This document shows positions 23,049-32,054 of a stretch of DNA of 33,862 nucleotides, piece by piece. The position numbers were made by a program, and so were the translations under genes. Each line of letters begins with the position of its first letter. The first letter of the stretch is position 1. The notes beneath the pieces were generated by a model. The model worked only from the letters and a program-made list of their open reading frames with translations. It was not told the DNA's origin and ran no database searches. Location: NCBI GenBank assembly GCA_002753615.1, contig PEAO01000028.1, forward strand, positions 1 to 33,862. The letters are read 5' to 3'. The DNA is from Magnetococcales bacterium DCbin2 (GTDB taxonomy: Bacteria; Pseudomonadota; Magnetococcia; Magnetococcales; UBA8363).

Positions 23049-24431
23049 ATGCAATCTTCTGAGTCTATCCTAAAATCGACTTTCCTTGTTGCTCTGGTTG
23101 GCCGACCCAATGTGGGTAAGTCTTCCATTTTTAATCGCCTGACCCGGTCGCGTCAGGCTTTGGTGGATGACACCCCGGGTTTGACCCGTGATCGTCATTA
23201 TGGCGAGACGGTGTGGGATGATCGGGTGTTTCGGGTTGTGGATACGGGGGGGTTTGAGCCGGATGACGGTGAGACCATCAAGCGTCAGGTATGGCAACAG
23301 GCGCAGTTGGCTTATGAGGAAGCCGATGTGGTGGTCCTGGTGCTGGATGCCCGTGTTGGACCGATGACGGATGACCATTATTTGGCTGATTTATTGCGGC
23401 GCAGTGGTAAACCGGTTATTTGTGCGGTCAATAAGTCGGATGGCCATGTGGGGCGGCACGGTTATGCCGAGTTTTATGGTTTGGGTTTGGAACCGATCAT
23501 CCCGGTTTCGGCGGCGCACGGTACGGGGATGGAAGATTTGGTGGTGGCATTGTTTGCCGCTGTGCCACTGTCGGCGGTGATGACCTCTCAGGACTCGGAA
23601 GTGGGAGCTGAGGGTGTTCGGGTTGCGGTGGTGGGGTGTCCCAACGCGGGCAAAAGTTCTTTGATCAATCGCTTGTTGGGGGAGAGTCGATTGGTGATCT
23701 CGGATGTCCCGGGGACGACGCGGGATTCTATTGATATGCCGTATGTCGATCAGCGCGGTCGGCACATGATTTTGGTGGATACGGCGGGCATTCGGAGAAA
23801 AAGTCGTATTGCTTTGCGGATAGAGAAATTTTCGGTCATTGCCGCCATCAAATCCATTGAAAGATCCCATTTGGTGGTTTTGGTGATGGATGCCGAGCGT
23901 GGGGTGACCGATCAGGATCAGCGGGTAGCCACTTTGGCCTTGGATGCGGGCAAGGGGTTGGTGTTTGCGGTGAACAAGTGGGATCGTGTGGGGGGCGGTG
24001 GACGGGGAGAACGGGAATTCATGCGTGTTGTTGCGGAGGCCTTTCCCCATTTTAATCATGCCAGGGTGATGTTTATTTCCGCCATGACGGGGCGGGGGGT
24101 TGACAAGCTGGTCGATGGGATCCATGCGACATATCAGGAGGGGATGCGTCATATTTCCACGGGGATTTTAAATCGATGGTTACGGGAGGTCGTGGAAAAG
24201 CATCCGCCGCCCAGGCGAATGCATCGATTGATCCGCATTCGTTACATGACCCAGATTTCCAGCATGCCCCCGACCATGTTGATTTTTGCGAATTTGCCCG
24301 ATCAGATCCACCAGACTTACCGGCGGTATTTGGAAAATCAGTTGCGTGAATCGTTTGGTTTTGGGGGTGTGGTGATTCGGTTGTTATTTCGCAAGGGGGA
24401 TAATCCGTATGATGGCCAGGAGGACGGCTAA
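23049..24431 (+). CDS. der: Ribosome assembly GTPase Der (EngA)
   Basis: Der is an essential tandem-GTPase needed for maturation of the 50S subunit. The 460-residue product shows both G domains: GRPNVGKSSIFNRL, the DTPGLTRDR switch and DTGGFE, then VNKSDG in the first; GCPNAGKSSLINRLLGE, DVPGTTRDSI, DTAGIRRKSRI and VNKWD in the second. The C-terminal KH-like domain (about 360-455) ends with GGVVIRLLFRKGDNPYDG. Length and motifs are normal. The ATG at 23049 has a weak TTGAG site but matches the usual start. It is a housekeeping gene and marks the end of the motility genes; the next gene is convergent. Confidence 0.98.
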   Translation: MQSSESILKSTFLVALVGRPNVGKSSIFNRLTRSRQALVDDTPGLTRDRHYGETVWDDRVFRVVDTGGFEPDDGETIKRQVWQQAQLAYEEADVVVLVLDARVGPMTDDHYLADLLRRSGKPVICAVNKSDGHVGRHGYAEFYGLGLEPIIPVSAAHGTGMEDLVVALFAAVPLSAVMTSQDSEVGAEGVRVAVVGCPNAGKSSLINRLLGESRLVISDVPGTTRDSIDMPYVDQRGRHMILVDTAGIRRKSRIALRIEKFSVIAAIKSIERSHLVVLVMDAERGVTDQDQRVATLALDAGKGLVFAVNKWDRVGGGGRGEREFMRVVAEAFPHFNHARVMFISAMTGRGVDKLVDGIHATYQEGMRHISTGILNRWLREVVEKHPPPRRMHRLIRIRYMTQISSMPPTMLIFANLPDQIHQTYRRYLENQLRESFGFGGVVIRLLFRKGDNPYDGQEDG

Positions 24432-24469
24432 CGGGTTTTGATCGTTTATTTCCCTTCCAAGTTGTGTGT

Positions 24470-25285
24470 TTATGCCGATTTGATGAACCGATCCAACAAA
24501 CGCCACCACCCTTCGGCCATCAGCATAAACGCATCGGGACAGCGTTGCGCCCGGTGTCGCGGGATGGTTCCCGATTTGGCCAATGGTGCAAACTGGGTTG
24601 TGTCACTGCCATAAACCCAACAGACCACCTGAGAAAATCGTTGCTGGTCGAGAGTATGTTCACTCCAGAATGCATCATCATGCTGATATGGGGCGATATG
24701 AGCCAATAAATCAGCCGCCGTCAGGGCGATATGACCGCCGTTCTCCACCAGCTCGATGACCAGGAAAGTGGCCAGGGCATCGGCGGCATCCTCCTCCCGT
24801 CCCAAAACCGGCAGATCGTACAGGTGGATGAAGGCATGTGCCAGTTCGTGATATAAAACCCATTCCACAACGTCCAGAGTGTCGGCTTGCAGCGCGGTAT
24901 TTCCTTCCAGGGGGGGTGCGTTGGATAAATGACGGGCCACATTGGCCACGAAACTGTAAGGTAACGTAATTTCCGTCCGCTTTGGATCATAGGACGGACC
25001 CTCACCATCGCTGAAATGTATGGTCAGTGATTGCGGAAGGGCAAAACTGGCGCGCAAATTTTCTACCACCGCATCCATGCGTTGGGAACGTTTGAGCAAT
25101 TCCCAGCTCCAAGTTGAAGCGGGTTGTGTGGGGGCATCCATGATCAACAGGAACGTTTTTCCCCGATCATCCGCCACTACGCCACGGGAAATCATCCCCA
25201 GAAACAATCCCAGACCCATGGTTGCCCACAGTCGTATGGAACGATGTCGGCGGCATCGTGGCCAAGAACTACCGATTTTGTTCAC
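24470..25285 (-). CDS. Exported DUF4344-like zinc metallopeptidase
   Basis: From a GTG at 25285, preceded by AAGGGG at ideal spacing, the product has 271 residues; longer frame starts to 25402 overlap the upstream gene further and look unlikely. The N-terminus is basic (PRCRRHRSIRLW), followed by a hydrophobic stretch (about 20-37, MGLGLFLGMISRGVVA), fitting a signal peptide or anchor. The zinc motif YHELAHAF (about 145-152) and the downstream GREEDAADALATFLVIEL (about 162-179) match the putative metallopeptidases of DUF4344. Two cysteines (near 222 and 249) may form a disulfide in the periplasm. The start overlaps the transporter gene by 17 bases, indicating coupling. The substrate is unknown. 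Confidence 0.83.
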   Translation of the reverse strand: MNKIGSSWPRCRRHRSIRLWATMGLGLFLGMISRGVVADDRGKTFLLIMDAPTQPASTWSWELLKRSQRMDAVVENLRASFALPQSLTIHFSDGEGPSYDPKRTEITLPYSFVANVARHLSNAPPLEGNTALQADTLDVVEWVLYHELAHAFIHLYDLPVLGREEDAADALATFLVIELVENGGHIALTAADLLAHIAPYQHDDAFWSEHTLDQQRFSQVVCWVYGSDTTQFAPLAKSGTIPRHRAQRCPDAFMLMAEGWWRLLDRFIKSA

Positions 25286-26147
25286 TGTTTTCCCCTTTAT
25301 TGACAACAATGATGACATTGCATCCGACAATGACAAGGGCACCCATCCAGGTATTCCAAGTTGGAACCTCCTGAAGCAAGGCAAATCCGACCCAACTGAC
25401 AAAAATCAACCGTACATAATAGAACGGGGTGATCAGGGTCGCTGGGGCCATGGCGTAGGCGTTGATGGTGGCCGCTTGGCCAAGGGTGGCAATCCCCGCA
25501 ACCAGCACCATTAGGAGCAGGTTATGGATGCTGATGGGTTGCCATACCCAAATCGCCACAGGCAACCAAAACAGCGTTGAAATGATCCCGTAGGTGGTCA
25601 TGATGTTCAAAACGGACTCGGTTTTGGTCAATCGCTTGACCGAAACCAATACTACCGCTTCAAAGAAGGGACTGCAAAGGGCGGCGATCCATCCGATATT
25701 CAGGTCTTTGAAGACGGGTGGATTGATGATCAATACCCCGGCAAAACCTGCGATGGTCGCCAATCCCGTCAACCATCCTGGATATTCCTGTAAATAAAGC
25801 CAAGCCAGACCGATCATCCACAGCGGGGTCGTAAAACTGATGGCGGTCACCAGAGCCATGGGGAGGAGGGATAAAGCGTAGAAGGCACACCCCATGGCGA
25901 GGATTCCAGCACCGGAACGAAGAATGTGCAGTGAAAGGTGATCGGTGACCAGAGCGGTTTGCAATCCTTTGCGTACCAAGAATGGGCTGACCCACACCAT
26001 GCCCAGGAAAGTACGCAAGAAAACAAGCTGGAAGGGGTGTAGTTCGGTACTGAGTATTTTAATGACGCCGGCAATGATGGAAAAACCGGCCCCTCCCAAA
26101 AGGATCAATAATACGGCCAGGAGCCGACTTGGTTTTAACAGGGCCAT
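25269..26147 (-). CDS. EamA/DMT-family transporter
   Basis: The 292-residue product is an inner-membrane protein with about ten hydrophobic helices in two similar halves, the pattern of EamA (drug/metabolite transporter) proteins. Family-like segments are GGAGFSIIAGVIKILSTELHPFQLVFLRTFLGMVW near the N-terminus, ALSLLPMALVTAISFTTPLWM at the end of the first half, and YAMAPATLITPFYYVRLIFVSWVGFALLQEVPTWNTWMGALVIV at the end of the second. The substrate cannot be predicted. It lies 28 bases after the GGDEF gene and overlaps the metallopeptidase gene, so the three may form one minus-strand operon. Confidence 0.92.
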   Translation of the reverse strand: MALLKPSRLLAVLLILLGGAGFSIIAGVIKILSTELHPFQLVFLRTFLGMVWVSPFLVRKGLQTALVTDHLSLHILRSGAGILAMGCAFYALSLLPMALVTAISFTTPLWMIGLAWLYLQEYPGWLTGLATIAGFAGVLIINPPVFKDLNIGWIAALCSPFFEAVVLVSVKRLTKTESVLNIMTTYGIISTLFWLPVAIWVWQPISIHNLLLMVLVAGIATLGQAATINAYAMAPATLITPFYYVRLIFVSWVGFALLQEVPTWNTWMGALVIVGCNVIIVVNKGENSEQNR

Positions 26148-26175
26148 CGTTCATCATCTTTGCCATCCATGAGGA

Positions 26176-27129
26176 TTAGTTCTGGAGCATACAGCATTGA
26201 TTTCGCCCTTCTTGTTTGGCGCGGTATAAATTGCGGTCGGCAATGCCGATCAGGCTTTCTGCGGTAGAATCGGGTCGAGACATGGCCAGTCCCATGGAGA
26301 CGGTAATGCTCGGGAGTGGTGCGGCGGTTTGAGAAAATATTTTTTTTTCCATAATGGCGATGCGTATTCTTTCGGCAATGAGTTCGGCGGCATCAAGGGT
26401 GGTGTCGGCGAGGAGAAAGGCGAACTCTTCTCCACCATAACGGGCGGCGAAATCGGCGGGGCGCAGGGAGTCACTGAGAACCTTAGCCAAGCTGATCAAG
26501 GCCTGATCACCCGCTTGATGACCGTGATGATCATTATAACGTTTAAAAAAATCGACATCCAGTATGGCCAATGCGATAGGCTTTTTGGTGCGTGCGCTGC
26601 GATCAAGAAATCGCTGCAACATTTCATCAAACGAGCGTCGATTGTAAACGCCGGTAAGGCCATCCATCCTTGCCAGACCTTCCAAAGTTTCCAATGTGCG
26701 CAACTGCTGGCCGGTCTTGAGATTGCCGGTGATCACCCAACCGGAGAGAATCAGCAACAGGTTGCGGGCTATTCTGGGTTCACGATCGATGAAGTCCCAA
26801 AGAAGATCCTGATCGATGACAACCAATTCTGCTTGTTCCATACCGAGGACATAGGCTGAGGAGTGGGTCGATGCGATGATGGAAAGTTCGCCGACTGTTT
26901 CTCCTGGGTAGACGATGCGGATGGGGGGACTGGCCGGTTTTTCCAAGTGGATGGACAACGAACCGCTGGTGAGGAAATAGACCGAATGATTTTCCTGTCC
27001 AGGGCGGATCAATATTTCGTGATTGGCGATGGTCCGCCGTGGGCAGACACGCAGATCATGCATGAAGATTTTTCGGTCCAGATCCTGGAAGATTTTTGAC
27101 CGGCCAACGGCGACATCAAGCGGATCCAT
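26176..27129 (-). CDS. cNMP-fold/GGDEF diguanylate cyclase
   Basis: The ATG at 27129 has a GGGGA ribosome site and gives 317 residues; the frame is open to 27381 but the extra part has no homology. An N-terminal cyclic-nucleotide-binding fold (about 20-140) includes LIRPGQENHSVYFLTSGSLSI and GETVGELSIIASTHSSAYVLG. The arginine expected in the phosphate-binding cassette is Ser (near residue 90), so cAMP or cGMP binding is doubtful. The C-terminal GGDEF domain (about 150-317) has an intact GGEEF active site (232-236) and an RxxD inhibitory site (R223-D226) at the correct five-residue distance. It should therefore make c-di-GMP, which commonly opposes motility. The neighbouring J-domain gene is divergent. 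Confidence 0.93.
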   Translation of the reverse strand: MDPLDVAVGRSKIFQDLDRKIFMHDLRVCPRRTIANHEILIRPGQENHSVYFLTSGSLSIHLEKPASPPIRIVYPGETVGELSIIASTHSSAYVLGMEQAELVVIDQDLLWDFIDREPRIARNLLLILSGWVITGNLKTGQQLRTLETLEGLARMDGLTGVYNRRSFDEMLQRFLDRSARTKKPIALAILDVDFFKRYNDHHGHQAGDQALISLAKVLSDSLRPADFAARYGGEEFAFLLADTTLDAAELIAERIRIAIMEKKIFSQTAAPLPSITVSMGLAMSRPDSTAESLIGIADRNLYRAKQEGRNQCCMLQN

Positions 27130-27358
27130 GGTTTTTTTCCCCGTATCGTGGCACTGTTTGCGGTGACGACAGTCGAAAAATGGTTTTTGGGTTGAATTGA
27201 TTTTTTTCAATTCCCCTTGAAAGTCACGGACTGCAACCCCATGTGCATCACTGGGTATCCCTCCTCTCGGCGGGCTTCCTTTATAACCCGAAAGGATGCC
27301 GATTTCGAGCCGTGGCGCGTGGATGAAGCGAAAATGGGCAAAAGGGAAACAAACGATC
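27130..27358. other. Divergent intergenic region between GGDEF and cbpA-like genes
   Basis: These 229 bases separate two divergent genes and should contain both promoters. Reading frames cross it on both strands but lack ribosome sites and homology. I found no clear -35/-10 pair. Confidence 0.35.
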
Positions 27359-28363
27359 ATGATGGATCCTTCACAATTCAAAGACTATTACAAGGCACTG
27401 GGTGTTGCACCCACCGCCGATCAAGGGGAAATCAAAAAAAAATTTCGACGGCTGGCCCGTGAGTTTCATCCCGATATCAACAAGGCACCGGGGAGTGAAT
27501 CACGGTTCAAGGATATTTCGGCTGCTTACGACATCCTGGGTGACGAGAGCAAGCGTCAAGAGTACGACATGCTGTATCACCATATGCAGAGTGGCGGTGG
27601 CAGACCCCATCCAGGGGGGAGGCCGGGTGGGCCAGGATTCAGCTTTGAGTTTGGCAACGGCGGCGCATCGCCGAACATTGAGGATATTTTCAACCGTCTT
27701 TTTGGTGCCCAGGGTAGCAGTCAAAATCCGTTTTCCCGGGCCAGGACGGGTGGTTTTCCATTTCCGGGAGGGCAGGGTGCCGATGGCCTGGAAGGGCGTC
27801 TCCGGGGCAACCCCATGGGCAATAACCGGCAGGCCAGGGAAAAAACACCGGAGATCCAGATGGATGTGACCATGGAAGAGGCTTTTCAAGGTTGTAAACG
27901 TCCTTTGGATGTACACACGCATCAGGGGGTCAAACAGATTTTGGTTACCCTGCCGGCGGGTATTGTCGATGGTCAAATCATTCGCATCGGTGGCGGTTCC
28001 AAAGGGAGCGACACGTTGGCGGGGGAACGGTTGATCAAGGTTAAAATAGTCGCACACCGCCTGTTTCGCCTAACGGGACGGGATGTGGAGTTGGATCTCC
28101 CCTTGAGTCCCTGGGAGGCTGCCTTGGGTTGCCAGGTGACCGTTCCGACGCTGGGTGGACAGGTTCTCATGCGTATTCCGGCGGACAGCCAGTCGGGCAA
28201 TCGTTTGATGCTGCGGGGTAAAGGGCTTCCCGGTTCTCCTCCGGGCAATCAAACGGTCGTTTTGCATATCCACACCCCCGTAGCGGCTTCTCCAGCCCAG
28301 ATCGAAGCCTACGAACGCTTTGCCCAGGCGTTTTCCTTTGATCCGCGCCGTGAGATTTTCTAG
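27359..28363 (+). CDS. CbpA-like J-domain co-chaperone
   Basis: The product (334 residues from the first of two adjacent ATGs at 27359) has a J domain (about 7-70) with the HPD motif at 37-39 that stimulates DnaK. A long Gly/Phe-rich region follows (about 75-160, with FSFEFGNGG and FNRLFG), then a DnaJ C-terminal substrate-binding domain (about 165-325, with TPEIQMDVTMEEAFQGCKRPL and GDVELDLPLSPWEAALGCQVTVPTLGG-like segments). The Cys-rich zinc finger of DnaJ is absent, so this is the CbpA type. It is slightly longer than E. coli CbpA, mainly in the Gly/Phe region. No cbpM-like gene follows. The ribosome site (GGGAAA) is rather far upstream. Confidence 0.92.
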   Translation: MMDPSQFKDYYKALGVAPTADQGEIKKKFRRLAREFHPDINKAPGSESRFKDISAAYDILGDESKRQEYDMLYHHMQSGGGRPHPGGRPGGPGFSFEFGNGGASPNIEDIFNRLFGAQGSSQNPFSRARTGGFPFPGGQGADGLEGRLRGNPMGNNRQAREKTPEIQMDVTMEEAFQGCKRPLDVHTHQGVKQILVTLPAGIVDGQIIRIGGGSKGSDTLAGERLIKVKIVAHRLFRLTGRDVELDLPLSPWEAALGCQVTVPTLGGQVLMRIPADSQSGNRLMLRGKGLPGSPPGNQTVVLHIHTPVAASPAQIEAYERFAQAFSFDPRREIF

Positions 28364-28365
28364 GA

Positions 28366-28391
28366 TCTGGGCAAAGAAGCGATTGTCCCAG
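28366..28391. other. Imperfect hairpin after the cbpA-like gene
   Basis: TCTGGGCAA and TTGTCCCAGA form a stem with a single bulged T and a loop of about eight bases, directly after the stop codon. There is no T-tract. It could be a weak terminator or a 3'-end structure. Confidence 0.3.
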
Positions 28392-28558
28392 AGCGCACTG
28401 AATTTTGGTTCGTCCACAAGGTGCGCGAAGGTTTTTATATGATATTACGCTTGCATTATGATCATAAATTGATTATTTTCGGTAGGTAGCCGATTCATGC
28501 CATGATTCATGGAGCCGAATTTCCATTTTTCTTCCACTAAATCATAAGTGAGATCATT

Positions 28559-31270
28559 ATGCGTTTATTTATCCTACTGGCCTCTGTCACCTTTCTCGGG
28601 CTGGGGTTACCTCAGTTTGGCGTGGCCGCTTCTGGGGGGGCACCCGGTGCGCAAGGAGGGTTACCAACGACCTGGGCACCCGCCAACAAAACCGGCGTTG
28701 GCACCGCCTACGAACAAACCAAGGATGGAAAGTATCAGGACTCCGGTCCCACGGGTGTCATCTCCAAAGTTTGGTTTTCCATCGCCCAGGGGATCGTTAC
28801 CGAAACGTCCTGGGGATTGATTCACGAGGCGCAAATCAAGGATTTGCAACTCCTGATGGTGGGGTCCGATGGGGTGATGGAGGAGGAGCGGAAAGATACC
28901 CAATCCACGGTGGACTACCTTCATAAGGATAGTTCCGGGCGTCCCCTCTCTTTGGCCTACAAGGTGGTCAATACCAGCAAAAATAAGAAGTATATCATCG
29001 AAAAGCATGTGTTTACCGACCCAGATCGGCAATCTTTGTTCGTCCGTATGATCATCACCGCCCATGAAGATGGGATGACGCCCTATCTTTTGGTCAATCC
29101 ACACATGAACAATACCGGCGTCAAGGATGAGGCCTACGTTTCCAACGGTTATTTAAATGCCCACGAAGGCAGTGACCGTTATATGAGCCTCCAGGTTCGG
29201 GGTGGTTCTGGCCAAGGATCCGCTTTTGAACAGGTTTCTGCCGGATTTGTCGGTGAGTCCGATGGCTGGACCGATTTGCATGCCGATGGGAAAATGGACT
29301 TCAGTTATGAGTACGCCGCTCATGGGCGGGGCAGTGTCGCCATGACGGGAAAACTGCGCACCCTGAAAAAGGGGGAAACACAAACCTTCGATCTTGCGGT
29401 GGGGTTTGGCGTTTCTCATGACGACGCCGTTGGTCAGGCAACCGCAACGTTGAACCAGGGTTATACCGATGTTTTGAAAAGATTCCATGGGGAGGGTGCG
29501 CATATTGGTTGGTCAGACTATGTGGCCAAGCTGGGTGGTTTGTCTTCCATGTGGGGTGCTACCGGGGATGGTGGCGCGTTGCTTCAAACGAGTGCCATGG
29601 TCCTCAAAGCCCACGAAGATAAAACCCACGCTGGCGCAGTCGTCGCGTCGCTTGCCATTCCCTGGGGTGATACGGTAACTGCCGAAAGTTATCAAACGGG
29701 TTACCGGGCGGTGTGGGTCCGGGATTTTTACCAAGTGGCCACCGCCTTTCTGGCTTTGGGGGACAAGGAGACCGCTTTGACGGCGTTCCGCTATCTCAAC
29801 AAGGTCCAGGTTCGCCATGATACCCCGAACAAACATGCCGATGGAGCGGTAGGTTGGTTTTTACAAAAGACCCATGTAGATGGTCAACAGGAATGGATTC
29901 GGGTACAGATGGACCAGGTAGCCATGCCCATTATGCTTGCCTGGAACCTGTGGAAGTCGGGAGCCATGGGAGATGCCGAACTGCGGGAGTGGTATCACAA
30001 CATGTTGAAGCCCGCCGCTGAATTCCTTGCCAACGGCGGTCGGGTCCATCTCGGTGACAATGACATCACCATTTCTCCCCCTTATTCGCAACAGGAACGG
30101 TGGGAAGAACAGCCTGGTTATTCTCCCTCCACGGTGGCTGCGGTCATCACCGGATTGGTGGTTGCCGCAGACATTGCTAACTCGGTTGCCTACGATCCCG
30201 GGGCTGCCGACTGGTATTATAAGAAAGCGGATGCCTTTGAAGCGCAATTGGAAAATACCATGGTGACCCATACGGGTGAGTATGGCAACAAGATCTATTA
30301 TCTGCGGGTTACGCAAGACACCAACCCCGAAGATGGGGATCTCATTGTGGCTAAAAACGGTCAACAGGCACTCAGCGAAAAAAAGGTTCTTGATCCCGGC
30401 TTTTTGGAACTGGTTCGTTATGGAATTCGCCATCCCAAGGATCCGGCCATTCTCAACTCCATCATTGCCGTGGATGGCAAACGCGATGATGCCGCCTCCC
30501 AGATTTACTACACCTTTGGCCCCGAGAAATTTCCGGGATGGCGACGCTATGCCCAGGGTGATGGTTATGGAGAGCGTCTCGACAATGGTGCCAACTTTAT
30601 GGGCGATGACGGCCAAAATCGCGGTCGGGTGTGGCCGATCTTCACCGGTGAGCGGGGGCACTATGAACTGGAACTGGCCAAGGCTAAGGCCGGTAATCAA
30701 CTTTCAGCCGGTGATGCGGCCCGTATCAGAGATACCTACGTGAAGGCAATGGAAAAATTTGCCAACGAAGGGTACATGTTGCCAGAACAGGTTTGGGATA
30801 ACGTGGGCGATAACGCAACGCATCACTATGAAGCGGGTGAGGGGACGAACAGTGCGACCCCCTTGGCTTGGTCCCATGCCGAATATGTCAAGCTGGTGCG
30901 TTCTTTGGCCGATGGCAACACCTTCAACAGTTATCCCATCGTTCGGGAGCGTTATTGGAAGGCTCCAACGTTCCAATCGACCTATGCGGAACTTTATTTG
31001 AGGGGTACGTTTAATCAGTGGGGCGCAACGGCCATGAAACTGGTATCCGATCATACCTGGGATATCACGGTTCACTTTGACGGTGCGGCAGCGTCCGGTT
31101 TCAAGTTTGATATTGATGGGGAGGATTGGCACTATAACCTGGGTGATAACGATGTCGATGGTATTGCGGATCGGGATGGTCACAATATCCCGGTTACCCA
31201 AGGCCCTGGAGAGTATCGCATCACCCTGAACGATGGTACCAAAGCCTATACCATCAAAAAGATCAACTGA
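28559..31270 (+). CDS. Secreted GH15 glucoamylase with C-terminal beta-sandwich domain
   Basis: Glucoamylase releases glucose from the non-reducing ends of starch or glycogen-like glucans. The 903-residue product has a signal peptide (about 1-24, ending GVAA), a bacterial glucoamylase N-terminal beta domain (about 30-300), and a GH15 (alpha/alpha)6 barrel (about 325-790). The barrel has VASLAIPWGDT, YRAVWVRDFYQVATAFLALGD, the general-acid segment RWEEQPGYSPST (E516/E517) and PEQVWD (about 742-747), which carries the second catalytic Glu in the family, then ATPLAWSHAEYVKL. The C-terminal 100 residues (about 805-903, starting YAELYLRGTFNQWG) resemble a glucan-binding beta-sandwich of the E-set/CBM48 style. 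A GTGAG site precedes the ATG. The enzyme appears complete and exported. Confidence 0.93.
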   Translation: MRLFILLASVTFLGLGLPQFGVAASGGAPGAQGGLPTTWAPANKTGVGTAYEQTKDGKYQDSGPTGVISKVWFSIAQGIVTETSWGLIHEAQIKDLQLLMVGSDGVMEEERKDTQSTVDYLHKDSSGRPLSLAYKVVNTSKNKKYIIEKHVFTDPDRQSLFVRMIITAHEDGMTPYLLVNPHMNNTGVKDEAYVSNGYLNAHEGSDRYMSLQVRGGSGQGSAFEQVSAGFVGESDGWTDLHADGKMDFSYEYAAHGRGSVAMTGKLRTLKKGETQTFDLAVGFGVSHDDAVGQATATLNQGYTDVLKRFHGEGAHIGWSDYVAKLGGLSSMWGATGDGGALLQTSAMVLKAHEDKTHAGAVVASLAIPWGDTVTAESYQTGYRAVWVRDFYQVATAFLALGDKETALTAFRYLNKVQVRHDTPNKHADGAVGWFLQKTHVDGQQEWIRVQMDQVAMPIMLAWNLWKSGAMGDAELREWYHNMLKPAAEFLANGGRVHLGDNDITISPPYSQQERWEEQPGYSPSTVAAVITGLVVAADIANSVAYDPGAADWYYKKADAFEAQLENTMVTHTGEYGNKIYYLRVTQDTNPEDGDLIVAKNGQQALSEKKVLDPGFLELVRYGIRHPKDPAILNSIIAVDGKRDDAASQIYYTFGPEKFPGWRRYAQGDGYGERLDNGANFMGDDGQNRGRVWPIFTGERGHYELELAKAKAGNQLSAGDAARIRDTYVKAMEKFANEGYMLPEQVWDNVGDNATHHYEAGEGTNSATPLAWSHAEYVKLVRSLADGNTFNSYPIVRERYWKAPTFQSTYAELYLRGTFNQWGATAMKLVSDHTWDITVHFDGAAASGFKFDIDGEDWHYNLGDNDVDGIADRDGHNIPVTQGPGEYRITLNDGTKAYTIKKIN

Positions 31271-31284
31271 TCAAAACAGTATCT

Positions 31285-31318
31285 TTGCTGGGGGGGTGGA
31301 ACAGCCTCCCCCCAGCAA
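31285..31318. terminator. GC-rich hairpin between glucoamylase and yaiI-like genes
   Basis: TTGCTGGGGGG and CCCCCCAGCAA form a perfect 11-bp stem with a 12-base loop, 14 bases after the glucoamylase stop and 13 bases after the convergent yaiI stop. Neither strand has a classic T-tract right after the stem (the plus strand has CAGGT then A residues), but the position between convergent genes and the strong stem favour a bidirectional terminator. Confidence 0.55.
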
Positions 31319-31331
31319 CAGGTAAAAAAAA

Positions 31332-31781
31332 TTATTTTCCCCGTTTGATCGCTTGAATCATTTCCTCAAATACTTGAAGAAAACGAGACCGATCTTTGGG
31401 TCCGAAAGGGGGACCGCAGCCTGGGACTTGTCCGGTGTCCCGGAGGTGGGCATTGAGGTCGCGCATGGCGAGGGCCATACCAATCCCATCGTGATCAAAC
31501 GGTTTCCCCGTTGGACCGAGGACACGGGCACCCTTCTCCAGGCAGCGGGCCGCCAGGGGAATATCCGAGGTGATGGCAATATCTCCTGTTTCAATGGCCT
31601 GGACGATCCAATCGTCGGCTTTGTCCAAACCGTTTGCAACCACTTGGATACGCAGCAAAGGGTTGGAGGGGAGACGCATCCAGGCGTTGCTGACCATATG
31701 GACAATCAGACCATGGCGTTCGGCCACCCGCATGACCTCGGATTTGACAGGACACGCATCGGCGTCCACATAGACTTTCAT
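31332..31781 (-). CDS. YaiI/YqxD family protein (DUF188)
   Basis: The 149-residue product is a member of the YaiI/YqxD (UPF0178) family, distantly related to PIN-like nucleases. The family signature is clear: MKVYVDADACPVKSEVMRVAERHGL at the start, VVANGLDKADDWIV, GDIAITSDIPLAARCLEKGARVLGPTGKPF in the middle, and RDLNAHLRDTG then GPPFGPKDRSRFLQ. The acidic residues of DADACP, the paired Asp of DKADD and the Asp of TSDIP would form the metal site of a PIN-like fold. The frame extends upstream to a TTG at 31841, but the ATG at 31781 matches the conserved N-terminus. It converges on the glucoamylase gene. No precise cellular role is known. Confidence 0.94.
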   Translation of the reverse strand: MKVYVDADACPVKSEVMRVAERHGLIVHMVSNAWMRLPSNPLLRIQVVANGLDKADDWIVQAIETGDIAITSDIPLAARCLEKGARVLGPTGKPFDHDGIGMALAMRDLNAHLRDTGQVPGCGPPFGPKDRSRFLQVFEEMIQAIKRGK

Positions 31782-31865
31782 GGTATCATGGTCAAAGAGT
31801 CTGACTCCCAGGGCAATCGCATTTGGAATTGGCACGTCCAAATGCTTCGGAAAGAATAAATTATT

Positions 31866-31908
31866 GAAAGAAAAAAGGGGTCTGGGGGATTGCCCCCAGG
31901 GTTTTGAT
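31866..31908 (-). repeat. Copy 3 of the dispersed terminator-like repeat
   Basis: On the minus strand this reads ATCAAAACCCTGGGGGCAAT, continues with CCCCCAGACCCC and ends in a T-rich run. The stem CTGGGGG-CAAT-CCCCCAG is perfect. It is the left arm end of the palindrome at 31866-32097 and faces yaiI. Confidence 0.8.
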
Positions 31909-32054
31909 CTTGTTTTTGAATTTAAATAAAAAGGTTTCCATGTTCCGCTTTTGACTTTGATTTTTGAATTTAAACCAAAAGATTTCCAGATTTAATCTTT
32001 TGATTTAATGGCGAAAACAAAGTCAAAAGAAGAAATGGGAGCTTTTTATTTAAA

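Noticed and set aside
23391-24152. Minus-strand open frame of 253 codons opposite der.
   Set aside because: It overlaps conserved Der G domains on the other strand and its product has no recognisable pattern.
27130-27381. N-terminal extension of the GGDEF protein frame by 84 residues.
   Set aside because: The ATG at 27129 has a good ribosome site, the extension has no domain similarity, and it runs into the divergent promoter region and the J-domain gene start.
28490-28520. Repeated GATTCATG and a TCATGCCATGA palindrome before the glucoamylase gene, as a possible operator.
   Set aside because: The match is short and in AT-rich DNA; no known regulator site fits and no second site was found.
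29861-30700. Minus-strand open frame of 279 codons opposite the glucoamylase gene.
   Set aside because: It is antisense to the GH15 catalytic barrel, without ribosome site or known motif.
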